A DNA stretch of 24,424 nucleotides from DAONLM01 sp035406685 (GCA_035406685.1 DAONLM010000020.1:1-24424), one strand, 5' to 3'; positions 1 to 8,158 are shown, numbered from the stretch's first letter. Notes: a model not told the origin generated them from the sequence alone. Numbers and translations are program-made.

Positions 1-64
1 TTATAAAATTAGTGCTCTATCTAAAATTTTACCATTCTATCTTTCTTACTCAAAATTTATCTTA

Positions 65-109
65 GGCTAATTCTATCTCTTTATCTCTCTAAAAATAAAA
101 TCGCACCCT
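65..109 (+). repeat. Repeat A, copy 1
   Basis: A 45-bp segment ending in the distinctive word CGCACCCT aligns without gaps to 17761-17805, with 37 of 45 bases identical by hand. The core CTAAAAATAAAA followed by YCGCACCCT is identical except for one base. The GC-containing end makes chance similarity between AT-rich sequences unlikely. Function is unknown. Confidence 0.6.
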
Positions 110-130
110 CGCGATGCAGCTTGTTAACTC

Positions 131-172
131 TAATATTATTTTAATCATTTCTAGTGATTATAAATTTTTGTC
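131..172 (+). repeat. Repeat B, copy 1
   Basis: A 42-bp segment starting TAATATTATTTTAATCATTT matches the reverse complement of 17850-17891 at 37 of 42 positions by hand; the first 20 bases are identical. It lies 21 bp downstream of repeat A, in the same orientation as A, whereas the partner copy is inverted relative to its neighbouring A. Function is unknown. Confidence 0.6.
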
Positions 173-184
173 ATAAAATTAAAA

Positions 185-964
185 TTATTTTTTTGAAAAT
201 ATTTTTTTTAATCTCTTTTTGATTTTATTTTTTAGATTTACTAATTTAATTATAATTTTTATATCTTTTCTAACATAAAAAGGTTCTATTTTTCTTTTTT
301 TTAAATCCAGTTTAATGCCATTTTTTTTGCATAATTCTACTGCTTCTTTTTTCCAGTAACCCTTTACAATTGCTGTGCAGAGATATTTTAGTGGATATCT
401 TGTTTCTCTGGATATAGAAATAAGTCTATCATCCATGTTGTTAGTTCGCTCTGTCCCTCTAATTTCAAATTCCCATGCACTCTCACCTTTTTTTACCAAT
501 CTTTTTAAATAATCTATATCCCATATAGCAAGCTGCAATGATACTCTGTAAGGAGAATTCTTCATTATCTCTCCTATTTTTATATCATCTATATTTCCTA
601 TAATATTATCTGGACCAGGACACGGAAAGAGTCTAAAATAGCTTATTTTATTTTCTTGCATATATATTACACTCTTTTTTATAAAATCAAAATCCACTTT
701 TTCTGTTAAAAAATAGTCCTCCATAAAAATAAGAAGATACTTTTTATTGATCTTTTCTATTGCATGCAAAAAAGTTGTTGACCAATCGATATCTTCACCT
801 ATACATAAGGAGATTATTTTATCATCATTGTATTTTTTAAAGTTGGTAAGAAGATAGATAGGGATATCACAATTCCCCCAGAATTTTTTGAAAAAAAAGA
901 AAAAAGGCTGCCATGCATCCTCATATTTATCACAGGAACATATTAAAATTGCTAAATTATTCAT
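185..964 (-). CDS. Glycosyltransferase-like protein (capsule or LPS type)
   Basis: This 259-aa protein has no signal peptide or membrane segment. It opens with a beta-strand and an SCDKYEDAW motif (residues 10-18), followed by a hydrophobic strand leading into an acidic MEDYF motif (81-85). This pattern is familiar from an uncharacterised family of cytoplasmic GT-A-like proteins in capsule and O-antigen clusters. By analogy the acidic pair may bind a metal or sugar nucleotide. The C-terminal 30 residues are strongly basic, suggesting peripheral membrane contact. The start is an ATG with an AGGTGA ribosome site 5 nt upstream. It stands alone: the next gene in the same direction, ftsK, ends 101 bp upstream, and no other polysaccharide genes are visible. 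The sugar and acceptor cannot be predicted. The family call is moderately sure; enzymatic function is inferred. Confidence 0.55.
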   Translation of the reverse strand: MNNLAILICSCDKYEDAWQPFFFFFKKFWGNCDIPIYLLTNFKKYNDDKIISLCIGEDIDWSTTFLHAIEKINKKYLLIFMEDYFLTEKVDFDFIKKSVIYMQENKISYFRLFPCPGPDNIIGNIDDIKIGEIMKNSPYRVSLQLAIWDIDYLKRLVKKGESAWEFEIRGTERTNNMDDRLISISRETRYPLKYLCTAIVKGYWKKEAVELCKKNGIKLDLKKRKIEPFYVRKDIKIIIKLVNLKNKIKKRLKKIFSKK

Positions 965-1065
965 ATTTTCACCTAAAAATATCTTGCCTTAAAAATAGTG
1001 ATAGATTTACACATTCTATAAAAAATATGCTAAATTTTTTTAAAGTAAAAATTTTTATCTCTTAA

Positions 1066-3582
1066 TTAGATATCTTTTCTGCATATGACTTCTCTCGGTT
1101 TTGCCCCTCTTTGAGGCCCAACTATTCCCATTTTTTCCATCTCTTCCACAATTCTTGCTGCCCTATTATATCCTATATTTAACTTTCTTTGTAAATAAGA
1201 GGCACTTGCTTTATTCATTTTATAGACTATCTCCAGTGCCTGATCAAAGAGAGGATCCTTACCATTTTCAAAATAATCAATATCCTCTTCTTCCTCGTCT
1301 TCTCCTATTATCTCTTCTATATCAATATATTCTGGTTCAGCTATTTTTTTCCAGTGTTCAGCAATAAGATCTACCTCTTCCTTACTTAAGAATGCTCCTT
1401 GAATTCTAATAGGGAATGGTTGTGTGGGACTTAAATAGAGCATATCCCCCTGTCCTAAAAGTTTTTCAGCACCCTTTTGATCAAGAATTATTCTTGAATC
1501 CTGTAATGATATTACCTGAAAAGCAATTCTTGCCGGTATGTTTGCCTTAATAAGCCCTGTTATTACATCAGCAGATGGTCTTTGTGTTGCTAAAACAAGT
1601 AAAATGCCAACAGCTCTTGCCTTTGCAGCAAGTCTTGCAAATAAGAATTCAGCCTCTTTTCCAGATGCGCTTATTAGATCAGCGAATTCATCAACAATTG
1701 CTACTATGAATGGTAGATTCTCAAGGTGTTTCTTTTTGGTTTTCTGGTAAATTCTATATTCTACAATATCTCGAACTCCCATCTGATCGAGTAAAGAATA
1801 TCTTCTTTCCATCTCATAAGTTAGATATTTTAAAGCAGATATTGCCTTACTTGAATCAGTAATCACTGGCGTTAAAAGATGTGGTATATTATTGTAAGGT
1901 TTTAATTCTACTATTTTTGGATCAATTAAGATAAATTTCAATTCATCCGGAGTTTTAGAGAATAGTATTGAGGATATAAAAGAGTTAACGCATACTGATT
2001 TTCCAGCACCAGTTGCCCCAGCTATTAATATATGAGGCATTTTATAAAGATCTATTACAATGATTCTACCATAGATATCTTTACCCAGTCCTATTGGTAT
2101 ATTATAGTTTGAATTTTTGAATTTATCACTATTAATAATATCCTTAAAACTCACGAGTTCTCTTTTTCTATTTGGTATTTCTATACCCACAAACTTTTCT
2201 CCCGGAATTGGGGCAATTATTCTTATTGATTGGGCAGCAAGCCTTAGTGCAAGATTGTTCGAGAGACTTTCGATTCTTGATAACTTTACCCCATGTGCTG
2301 GATTTAATTTAAATAGAGTTACAACAGGCCCATGAATTATCTCAACAACCTTTGCCTCTATATCAAATTCTTTTAGAGTTGCTTCTAAGATTCTTGCTGA
2401 TTCATCTTCCTCAGCCTTAAATATTGATGGATTTATTTTTTCGCTGCTTTTTAGAATCTCAAAGTCTGGTAACACAGTATTACTAAATTTATTCTCAATG
2501 TTTTCTTTATATTCATTTAATTTTTCATTAAAATTTTGACTGAATATTTTATCAAAATCAATATCTTTTTCAAGATTATTATCTTCATAAGAAGATGTTT
2601 GTTTATTTTCATTCTCAATAGGAATAAATTCTTCAATTTTTGAATTATTATATTCTGGTAAAAGTAAAATTTCTTTATTTTTATCACAATAATCCTCATC
2701 TTCAACAATTTCAATATCTTCAATTAAAGTAATCTCATTATTTTTAGATTGATTTTCATTTTTCCATGAATCTGGCCATGTCTCTTTTAATCTTTTGTAA
2801 TATTGATCTTTTCTTTTATTTATCTCCTCATATACTTTATTAATATTACTATCAGAAAATGTATCAACCTCTTCATACTCTTCTGTATTTTTATCTTCTG
2901 ATTTTAATTTAAATTTTTTATAAACAGAATTGCTGGAAAATAGTGGAATCTCTATTCTATTATTACTATTCTCATAAATAACTTTTGATATCCAGGGGAT
3001 ATCCCCTTTCTGTAATCTTTTTAGCCTATCAGTTTTAAAATTTCTATTAATATTAAAATCGACTCTATTGTCTATATTTATACTATTATTTTCTTTATCT
3101 TTTATTTTAGAAAAGTATGAAAAGAATAGTAAGATATAGTTTACTATATTTTTTCTAAAAGGGAATAAAATAAGAGAAAAAGATGTAAAAAAAGCAAATA
3201 ATAGCAACAATGAAAATATAAAATAATTATTGTTTTTTAAGAAAAATTTATTCAATTCTTCTCCTATTATTCCCCCGGATATAATGCCTATTTTTATAAA
3301 AGAGAAAAAAGAGCAGAAGGATAAAATAAGAAGAAGATATCCAGAATTAAAACATATTTTATTAATTATATTTTTAGAAACTAAAAGCATTAAGCCAGAA
3401 AAGAGCCCTGAGAATATAAATAAAAAAGAGGATATCCCCATATATTTATTCAGAAAATTAACAGTATTTCTTGATATAAAATCTGTTATTTTACAGTCTA
3501 TAAAATAGTAATCAATATATAGAAAACATAATATAATACTTATAAGTATAAGAATAAAAGATATAATTTTAATAATTTTCAA
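1066..3582 (-). CDS. ftsK: DNA translocase FtsK/SpoIIIE
   Basis: This septal ATP-driven DNA pump clears and resolves chromosomes at division. The 838-aa protein has four N-terminal membrane segments (about 7-28, 51-69, 80-101, 119-141). An acidic, Asn/Lys-rich linker follows (about 155-390), then the alpha/beta motor with Walker A GATGAGKS (522-529) and Walker B IVAIVDEFADLI (626-637). After an acidic spacer comes a C-terminal winged-helix gamma domain (about 774-835, ending GPQRGAKPREV) that reads polar sequence motifs. Length and order are normal for the family. Translation appears to start at TTG (complement of 3580-3582), because a near-perfect GGGAGGGG ribosome site lies just upstream and the first ATG would remove the first membrane helix. 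It is the last gene of the CNB-uppP-ftsK operon, 27 bp after uppP. Confidence is very high. Confidence 0.97.
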   Translation of the reverse strand: MKIIKIISFILILISIILCFLYIDYYFIDCKITDFISRNTVNFLNKYMGISSFLFIFSGLFSGLMLLVSKNIINKICFNSGYLLLILSFCSFFSFIKIGIISGGIIGEELNKFFLKNNNYFIFSLLLLFAFFTSFSLILFPFRKNIVNYILLFFSYFSKIKDKENNSINIDNRVDFNINRNFKTDRLKRLQKGDIPWISKVIYENSNNRIEIPLFSSNSVYKKFKLKSEDKNTEEYEEVDTFSDSNINKVYEEINKRKDQYYKRLKETWPDSWKNENQSKNNEITLIEDIEIVEDEDYCDKNKEILLLPEYNNSKIEEFIPIENENKQTSSYEDNNLEKDIDFDKIFSQNFNEKLNEYKENIENKFSNTVLPDFEILKSSEKINPSIFKAEEDESARILEATLKEFDIEAKVVEIIHGPVVTLFKLNPAHGVKLSRIESLSNNLALRLAAQSIRIIAPIPGEKFVGIEIPNRKRELVSFKDIINSDKFKNSNYNIPIGLGKDIYGRIIVIDLYKMPHILIAGATGAGKSVCVNSFISSILFSKTPDELKFILIDPKIVELKPYNNIPHLLTPVITDSSKAISALKYLTYEMERRYSLLDQMGVRDIVEYRIYQKTKKKHLENLPFIVAIVDEFADLISASGKEAEFLFARLAAKARAVGILLVLATQRPSADVITGLIKANIPARIAFQVISLQDSRIILDQKGAEKLLGQGDMLYLSPTQPFPIRIQGAFLSKEEVDLIAEHWKKIAEPEYIDIEEIIGEDEEEEDIDYFENGKDPLFDQALEIVYKMNKASASYLQRKLNIGYNRAARIVEEMEKMGIVGPQRGAKPREVICRKDI

Positions 3583-3609
3583 TTTTATCCCCTCCCTATT
3601 TTTTTCAGG

Positions 3610-4458
3610 TTATAATAACCAGAAAATAAAAGAGACAATAGCAGGTAATAACATATATATAGAAAATATCCAAAACTTTCCATTTTTTATCACATTAATA
3701 AGTAGTTTTAGCGATATATAGCCAGTAATTATTGCAACAAAAAAACCAATAATAAAAGGTCCTACATTATTTATATCGGAAGATTGATAATTTTTAATAA
3801 ATTTTATTACTTTTAATAAAAATGCACCAGATATTAGTGGAATAATCATTAAAAAGGAAAAAGTACCTGCATCAGATCTTTTTAAGCCGGTATAAATACC
3901 AGCGCTTATAGTTGTGCCAGATCTTGAAATCCCGGGGGCAACTGCAATACTTTGGAATAAACCAATTATGATAGATTGTAAAAAAGAGAGAGATTTTATA
4001 TCTTTCTCCTTTTTTTGCCTTATAAAGAGTGTAAGAAATAGTAAAATACCTGTTATTAAAAAAGAAATAGTTAAAAAAAGGAAAAGATTTTTTGATAAAA
4101 AGAAACTATTTTCTTCAAAAAAATCGTCTAAAAAAAATCCACTAATACCCGCTGGTATTGTTGCAATTATAAATAAAAGCCATATTCTTAATATTTCTAC
4201 TCTTTTTATTGTTCCGCCTAAAAAAGTCGAGTTAATCTCATTTTTAAAAATACCAATTATTAGTTCATAGATTTCCTTTCTATAATAAAAAATAACTGCT
4301 ATTAAAGTACCAAAATGAAGTAGAATGTCGTAAAAATTACTCTGAATCTCAAAATTTAGGATATTTTTTAGTAATAAAATATGTCCAGAAGAGGAGATAG
4401 GTAAGAATTCTGTAATACCCTGGACAAGAGCAATTATAATTGCTTTTAAATATTCCAT
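3610..4458 (-). CDS. uppP: Undecaprenyl-diphosphatase UppP (BacA family)
   Basis: This integral membrane phosphatase converts undecaprenyl diphosphate to the monophosphate carrier used for peptidoglycan and polysaccharide export. Its loss or overproduction affects bacitracin sensitivity in other bacteria. The 282-aa protein is hydrophobic throughout and carries both signature regions: GITEFLPISSSGH (14-26, with the catalytic-type Glu17 and His26) and PGISRSGTT (175-183, with Arg179). Length is typical. The start is one base after the stop of the upstream cyclic-nucleotide-binding gene (TAA, A, ATG), with an AGGAAA ribosome site inside that gene, so the two are probably translationally coupled. 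ftsK follows 27 bp later. The operon thus joins carrier-lipid recycling to division. No key residue is missing. Confidence 0.96.
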   Translation of the reverse strand: MEYLKAIIIALVQGITEFLPISSSGHILLLKNILNFEIQSNFYDILLHFGTLIAVIFYYRKEIYELIIGIFKNEINSTFLGGTIKRVEILRIWLLFIIATIPAGISGFFLDDFFEENSFFLSKNLFLFLTISFLITGILLFLTLFIRQKKEKDIKSLSFLQSIIIGLFQSIAVAPGISRSGTTISAGIYTGLKRSDAGTFSFLMIIPLISGAFLLKVIKFIKNYQSSDINNVGPFIIGFFVAIITGYISLKLLINVIKNGKFWIFSIYMLLPAIVSFIFWLL

Positions 4459-4459
4459 T

Positions 4460-4852
4460 TTAGTTTCCTTTTAATTTCTCTTTTAATTTTTTATTTTCTT
4501 CAAGTAAAGAATCGATTCTATTTTCATATTGTAATACTATCTCTATAAACTCTTTTAAAACATCATTTACTATAGTATAAAGGGACTCATCATTCTGAAT
4601 TATTGAAAAATCAATTTTTAGTATTTCCACATCTGTCTCTGCGACAATTGTGGATGTTCTTTTATTCTGTAAAGATCCTAAAAATCCAAAAAATCTATGA
4701 GAGCATTCAGAACCATCTCCATACAAAATATTACTTTCTATATTTTTAGCAATGCCTTTTTTAACATAGTATATTCCGGAGTCTATCTGTCCCTCATATA
4801 CAATGATATCACCTTTTTTAAAATATTTATTTTCTGTTAATCTTTTCTCCAT
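4460..4852 (-). CDS. Stand-alone cyclic-nucleotide-binding domain protein
   Basis: This 130-aa protein holds one CRP-like beta-roll (KKGDIIVYEG at 12-21, then IYYVKKGIAKN) and a C-terminal helix ending in a charged coiled-coil (about 95-130). It has no DNA-binding helix-turn-helix, so it is not a classical CRP. The phosphate-binding cassette reads FFGFLGSLQNKRTSTIVA (54-71). The Arg (R65) is kept, but the Glu that normally follows Gly and contacts the ribose is Phe (F57), so ligand binding is uncertain. I start it at the ATG at 4852, not the in-frame ATG at 4909, because the -35 box of a near-consensus promoter lies at 4904-4909 and its -10 box at 4881-4886, both upstream of 4852. It heads the uppP-ftsK operon. 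A dimeric cAMP/cGMP sensor or a structural beta-roll are both possible. Confidence 0.75.
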   Translation of the reverse strand: MEKRLTENKYFKKGDIIVYEGQIDSGIYYVKKGIAKNIESNILYGDGSECSHRFFGFLGSLQNKRTSTIVAETDVEILKIDFSIIQNDESLYTIVNDVLKEFIEIVLQYENRIDSLLEENKKLKEKLKGN

Positions 4853-4880
4853 AATCTTTCTCTCAAAAAAATATGTTTTT

Positions 4881-4909
4881 AGTATATAATAAAAAAAAAT
4901 ATATGTCAA
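4881..4909 (-). promoter_or_regulatory. Near-consensus sigma-70 promoter of the CNB-uppP-ftsK operon
   Basis: On the minus strand TTGACA (complement of 4904-4909) is followed after exactly 17 bp by TATACT (complement of 4881-4886). Transcription would start near 4875, giving a leader of about 20 nt before the ATG at 4852. The arrangement is the same as at 5771-5799. Confidence 0.8.
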
Positions 4910-5074
4910 AAAAAGATATAAAAAAATTGATTTTTTTAAATAAATTTTAAATTTTTATCTATTTGTTAGAATAATATAAACTTTGTTTTAAATCTATTAA
5001 GCATAATTTTTATACTAATAAGTTTTTGCTTTATAATTTTTGTAATATTTTTTTTAGCTAATTAAAACTACTCA

Positions 5075-5109
5075 AGATTATTTCTAAAATAAGAGATAAG
5101 AAATAATCT
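5075..5109. terminator. AT-rich perfect inverted repeat downstream of the 5124-5624 gene
   Basis: AGATTATTTCT (5075-5085) is exactly repeated as AGAAATAATCT (5099-5109) around a 13-nt loop. On the plus strand it is followed by TTTTTT (5111-5116). On the minus strand, where the adjacent gene ends at 5124, only an interrupted T tract follows. It could be a weak terminator for that gene or for antisense transcription. The 11-bp stem contains only two G-C pairs, so the call is tentative. Confidence 0.35.
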
Positions 5110-5123
5110 ATTTTTTGCTAATT

Positions 5124-5624
5124 TTATAAAAATTTTATCTTACGCAAGCAAAAATTTTCATCGTGGTACATTAAGTAAAAATAAAGTTTAGTGGGGGTGG
5201 TGGGGATATCTTGCCCCTCTTTTTTCACCCAACGCTTATTTTTCTTAAAATCATCAATCTTCTCTTTTAGTTTCTTTATCTTTCTTTCAAATTCTTTTTC
5301 TCCAAATCTCTCAACGCCATAAAAATATACTTCGAGTATCTCACGAACAAGAGTGGCAATGCTGAAGGTATTCAGATGATCGTGTATTACCTTTAGTTCG
5401 TTGTATACCTTCTCTGGTAAAAATACCTTTATTTTATTTGTAGCCATAACTAGTGGATAATCTTTTTTTCGTCTCTCCTCTTTTAAGTGTTTTTTTTCTA
5501 ATACTGGGATTACTTTTAAAATTATATTTCTAATAATGGTGGAAATACTTTCACCCCTTTTATCTTTTAAAGATTTAATCTTTTCAAAAAGATTTTTACC
5601 AATCACAAACTCATATTCTTTCAT
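5124..5624 (-). CDS. Small protein with two ribbon-helix-helix-like segments, paralog 1
   Basis: I recognise no named family for this 166-aa protein. It shows two successive strand-helix-helix units: residues 4-43 (FVIGKNLFEKIKSL, then ESISTIIRNII) and 64-103 (KIKVFLPEKVYNELKVI, then FSIATLVREILEVYF). Each resembles a CopG/Arc-type ribbon-helix-helix fold. A basic helix (110-135) and a tail with Trp132 and PTTP (141-144) follow. The second unit and the Trp/TTP tail match the protein at 17144-17686, for example KVIHDHLNTFSIATLVREI against KKIHADLNFFSMGALLRRI. The start is fixed by an AAGGAGGG ribosome site. A 51-bp upstream block is shared with the paralog. A DNA-binding, possibly self-regulating role is inferred from fold prediction by eye only. 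Confidence 0.7.
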   Translation of the reverse strand: MKEYEFVIGKNLFEKIKSLKDKRGESISTIIRNIILKVIPVLEKKHLKEERRKKDYPLVMATNKIKVFLPEKVYNELKVIHDHLNTFSIATLVREILEVYFYGVERFGEKEFERKIKKLKEKIDDFKKNKRWVKKEGQDIPTTPTKLYFYLMYHDENFCLRKIKFL

Positions 5625-5640
5625 AAAAAAGCCCTCCTTA

Positions 5641-5691
5641 TAAAAATGTTTCTACATATTACTTCACAAAATTTCAGAAAAAATCTTTTAC
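5641..5691 (-). promoter_or_regulatory. Conserved promoter block of paralog 1
   Basis: This 51-bp stretch ends just before the ribosome site and matches 17076-17125 upstream of the paralog, about 40 of 51 aligned positions with one single-base gap. The invariant parts are GATTTT, AAATTTTGTGA, TAATAT (a likely -10, complement of 5656-5661) and TAGAAA. No TTGACA-type -35 is present. Just upstream, TTTTGTAAAA occurs twice within 30 bp on the minus strand, each copy followed by a GATT word, so an operator is possible. Confidence 0.55.
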
Positions 5692-5770
5692 AAAAGAATC
5701 TTTATTTTACAAAAAAATTACTTTTTATTGTCAGTTAACAAAATATATTTATATATTTTTTATATATTTT

Positions 5771-5799
5771 TTGACAAAATTAGAAATTTTCTGTATACT
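5771..5799 (+). promoter_or_regulatory. Near-consensus sigma-70 promoter of the phosphatase gene
   Basis: TTGACA (5771-5776) is followed after 17 bp by TATACT (5794-5799), immediately preceded by TG. The predicted transcript starts near 5806, leaving a leader of about 33 nt before the ATG at 5839. This excludes the in-frame ATG at 5728. Confidence 0.82.
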
Positions 5800-5838
5800 T
5801 GTCTCCATAAATCATATTTTATAAAGTTGGAAATAAAA

Positions 5839-8010
5839 ATGAATATATTAAAGTCTTTAAAAATAAGATTTTTGTTGTTAATTACTATTTTACCAATAGG
5901 TATAATACCACTTCTGATTTTATCAGCAATATCAATGAGGATTTTATTTTCCTATTTAGAAAATAAAAATAAAGAATTTTATGAAACTGTTCTTACACAG
6001 GTTGCCTCTAATTTTGATTTTATATATAAACAGTATGCAATGAATTTTTATGATATTACATTGCTACCAAATTTTATAAAGCTTATAAATTATCCTACAT
6101 ATAAATCTCAAACTGAGGAGAGGATGCTTGTAAGAAATATAGATGGGCTTGGGAGTGATCCTTTTGGTAATTCTATAAGAAGAGCGGTTATGGTAAAATT
6201 TGAGGGGATTTTTTTAATTGGGGAACTTGACAGAATCTCATTGTTAGATCCAGAGCATGGTTTTAAGAAACACTATTTTACCTTTGATACAATTCAGGTT
6301 GATAATAATAAATTTCTAAATGATCCATTGTTTAAAGAATTAAAAAATAATCCAAATATAAAGCTTAATTTTGGTAAAATGGAAGATGGGGTTTTAATCG
6401 GTTATGATGTAGAAAATAGTATGGTATTTATATATCCATATTATCCTCAGGATGCTAAAGAATTTACTAAATTTATGATGGTTATAGTAAATGAATCTTT
6501 TATTTCAAATATATATAAAGATATTCAACCACTTTTTTATGGGACATTGTATGTTCTTGATAAGAATAATAAAATATTATCAAAGAATCATCCTTCTAAA
6601 GATGACTATTTTAAATTCGATGAACAAAAAAAGAGATATATCAGTGAAGAAAATGAATATTATGATGATTTTAATAATATGAGTATTATTGATTATAATA
6701 ACTTAAATACTGATGAAAAAATTCTAAATGATAAGAATGTTATGGATCTATTAAAAAGATATGAAAATAATGAGGATATTGGCACTAAAATTATAAAATA
6801 TAAGGGAAAATCCTATCTATTCTTAATATATTTATCTTCTGAATCTCAAGTTAAGTTTTTATATTTTCATCCGTTAAATCATATTTATAAACCAGTCTAT
6901 TATGTTATTTCTGTTATATTTTTTACTGTTATAGCAATGTTAATATTAATAATAATAATATGCATAATTTTAAGTGCTCTATTTTCAACGCCTATTAAAA
7001 AACTTGCTATTGGAGCAGCAGAAATATCTAAAAGAAATTACAGTTATCAGATTGATACTAAAAGGTTTTTTGGGGAATTTATTATATTGGGTAAATCATT
7101 CAATGAAATGACCACAACAATTGATAGTTATAATAAACATTTAGAGCAACTTGTAGAGCAGAGGACCATTGAATTGAAGAAGGCTAATGAAGAATTGTCG
7201 TATGTAAATGAGAAACTTATTAAAATTAATGAACAGAATTTAAAAGAATTAAAAATGGCCCAAAAGATTCAGGAAGCCTTAATACCAAAGGTTTTTCCAG
7301 AATCAAAGGCAATAAACCTTTATGGTATTTATCTACCGATGGAGTCATTGGGAGGGGATCTTTATGATGTTTATAAAATTTCAGAAAATAAATATGGTGT
7401 TGTTATACTTGATGTATGTGGGCATGGGGTTCCAGCGGCTCTTATAACCACAATGGCAAAGGTCGCCTTTTCTAATTATTCTAAAAAGGAGAACTCTGTT
7501 GAGACAATTGTCTCTCTTGTAAATAACGATATACATGAACTTGTTGGGAATATCGGTAACTATCTTACATCTTTTTATTGTATTATAGATACTAACAATT
7601 ATACAATTCAATATATAAATGCTGGCCATAATGAGATGTATCTTCTTAAAAAAGATAGGACAATTGTCCCACTTACTTCAAATTCTACCATAATCGGGGC
7701 TGTTCCAAACATTCAATTCAGAAGTGATACTATAACTTATGAAAATGGCGATAAATTGATATTATATACAGATGGGATTCCAGAGGCAAGAAATGATAAC
7801 AAAGAATTTTTTGGCGAAGAGAGATTTAAGAAGATTATAGTAGAAAATTATTATAAAAATGTGGCTGATATGGTAAAGATTATTATAAATTCTTTAAAAG
7901 AATTTAAAGGAGATATAAAGAATAACGATGATATAGCCTTATTAATAGCAGAATTTATAATTCACCCTGATAAAAAGGTAGAACTTGATATTGGGTATAT
8001 TGAAAGATAA
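5839..8010 (+). CDS. Membrane sensor HAMP-PP2C (SpoIIE/RsbU-type) serine phosphatase
   Basis: This predicted receptor phosphatase would dephosphorylate Ser/Thr-phosphorylated partners, typically anti-sigma antagonists. The 723-aa protein has a membrane helix at about 10-35, an extracytoplasmic sensor region at about 36-350, and a second long helix at about 350-382. A HAMP linker follows (TPIKKLAIGAAEISKRNY from about 384), then a coiled coil (about 430-480) and a SpoIIE-type PP2C domain (about 485-708). Metal-binding acidic motifs are present: GGDLYD (Asp at 507), LDVCGHG (525), YTDG (645) and NDDIALL (697-698), so the enzyme looks active. I chose the ATG at 5839 because the promoter lies at 5771-5799 and a GGAA ribosome site precedes it. 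No anti-sigma or STAS partner is visible nearby, so its target is unknown. Confidence 0.92.
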   Translation: MNILKSLKIRFLLLITILPIGIIPLLILSAISMRILFSYLENKNKEFYETVLTQVASNFDFIYKQYAMNFYDITLLPNFIKLINYPTYKSQTEERMLVRNIDGLGSDPFGNSIRRAVMVKFEGIFLIGELDRISLLDPEHGFKKHYFTFDTIQVDNNKFLNDPLFKELKNNPNIKLNFGKMEDGVLIGYDVENSMVFIYPYYPQDAKEFTKFMMVIVNESFISNIYKDIQPLFYGTLYVLDKNNKILSKNHPSKDDYFKFDEQKKRYISEENEYYDDFNNMSIIDYNNLNTDEKILNDKNVMDLLKRYENNEDIGTKIIKYKGKSYLFLIYLSSESQVKFLYFHPLNHIYKPVYYVISVIFFTVIAMLILIIIICIILSALFSTPIKKLAIGAAEISKRNYSYQIDTKRFFGEFIILGKSFNEMTTTIDSYNKHLEQLVEQRTIELKKANEELSYVNEKLIKINEQNLKELKMAQKIQEALIPKVFPESKAINLYGIYLPMESLGGDLYDVYKISENKYGVVILDVCGHGVPAALITTMAKVAFSNYSKKENSVETIVSLVNNDIHELVGNIGNYLTSFYCIIDTNNYTIQYINAGHNEMYLLKKDRTIVPLTSNSTIIGAVPNIQFRSDTITYENGDKLILYTDGIPEARNDNKEFFGEERFKKIIVENYYKNVADMVKIIINSLKEFKGDIKNNDDIALLIAEFIIHPDKKVELDIGYIER

Positions 8011-8152
8011 TCTTTTTTTTCTAATCAATAACATTTCTTTTAAAAATTGCTTTTAGTGAGAAATATAGATAAATAGAAAAATTATAATAAATTTTTAAAT
8101 AAAAGTAGGTATATTTTTCAAAAATTACCGATAAAAATATAAAAAGATGTAT

Positions 8153-8158
8153 TATAAT
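8153..8158 (+). promoter_or_regulatory. Possible -10 box for the acidic-repeat membrane protein
   Basis: TATAAT lies 42 bp before the ATG at 8201, but no good -35 lies 15-19 bp upstream. An alternative pair is TTTTCA (8115-8120), 17 bp, TATAAA (8138-8143). The 190-bp gap after the phosphatase gene is otherwise featureless. Confidence 0.35.

Larger units (their letters stand above)
1..184. other. Non-coding left edge carrying degenerate repeats
   Basis: No open frame of useful length lies here. The stretch is pyrimidine-rich on the plus strand, with several variants of the word ATTCTATCT, and it holds copies of repeat A (65-109) and repeat B (131-172) that recur near 17.8 kb. Its 3' end abuts the stop of the glycosyltransferase-like gene, which is on the minus strand. 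If the 17.8 kb copy is a guide, the region could be the downstream flank of a gene lying left of the window, but that cannot be seen. Confidence 0.6.

Noticed and set aside
1101..3508. Several plus-strand open frames of 70-92 codons inside ftsK
   Set aside because: They lie fully within the reverse frame of a clear ftsK and show no family features or ribosome sites.
4853..4909. Longer N-terminus for the cyclic-nucleotide-binding protein
   Set aside because: The promoter -35 and -10 boxes lie inside this stretch, so it should not be translated.
5075..5116. Plus-strand terminator with TTTTTT tail
   Set aside because: No plus-strand gene lies upstream of it, so I report it only as an ambiguous hairpin.
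5728..5838. 37-residue N-terminal extension of the phosphatase
   Set aside because: It lies mostly upstream of the predicted transcription start near 5806 and is Tyr/Phe/Ile-rich noise without SD.
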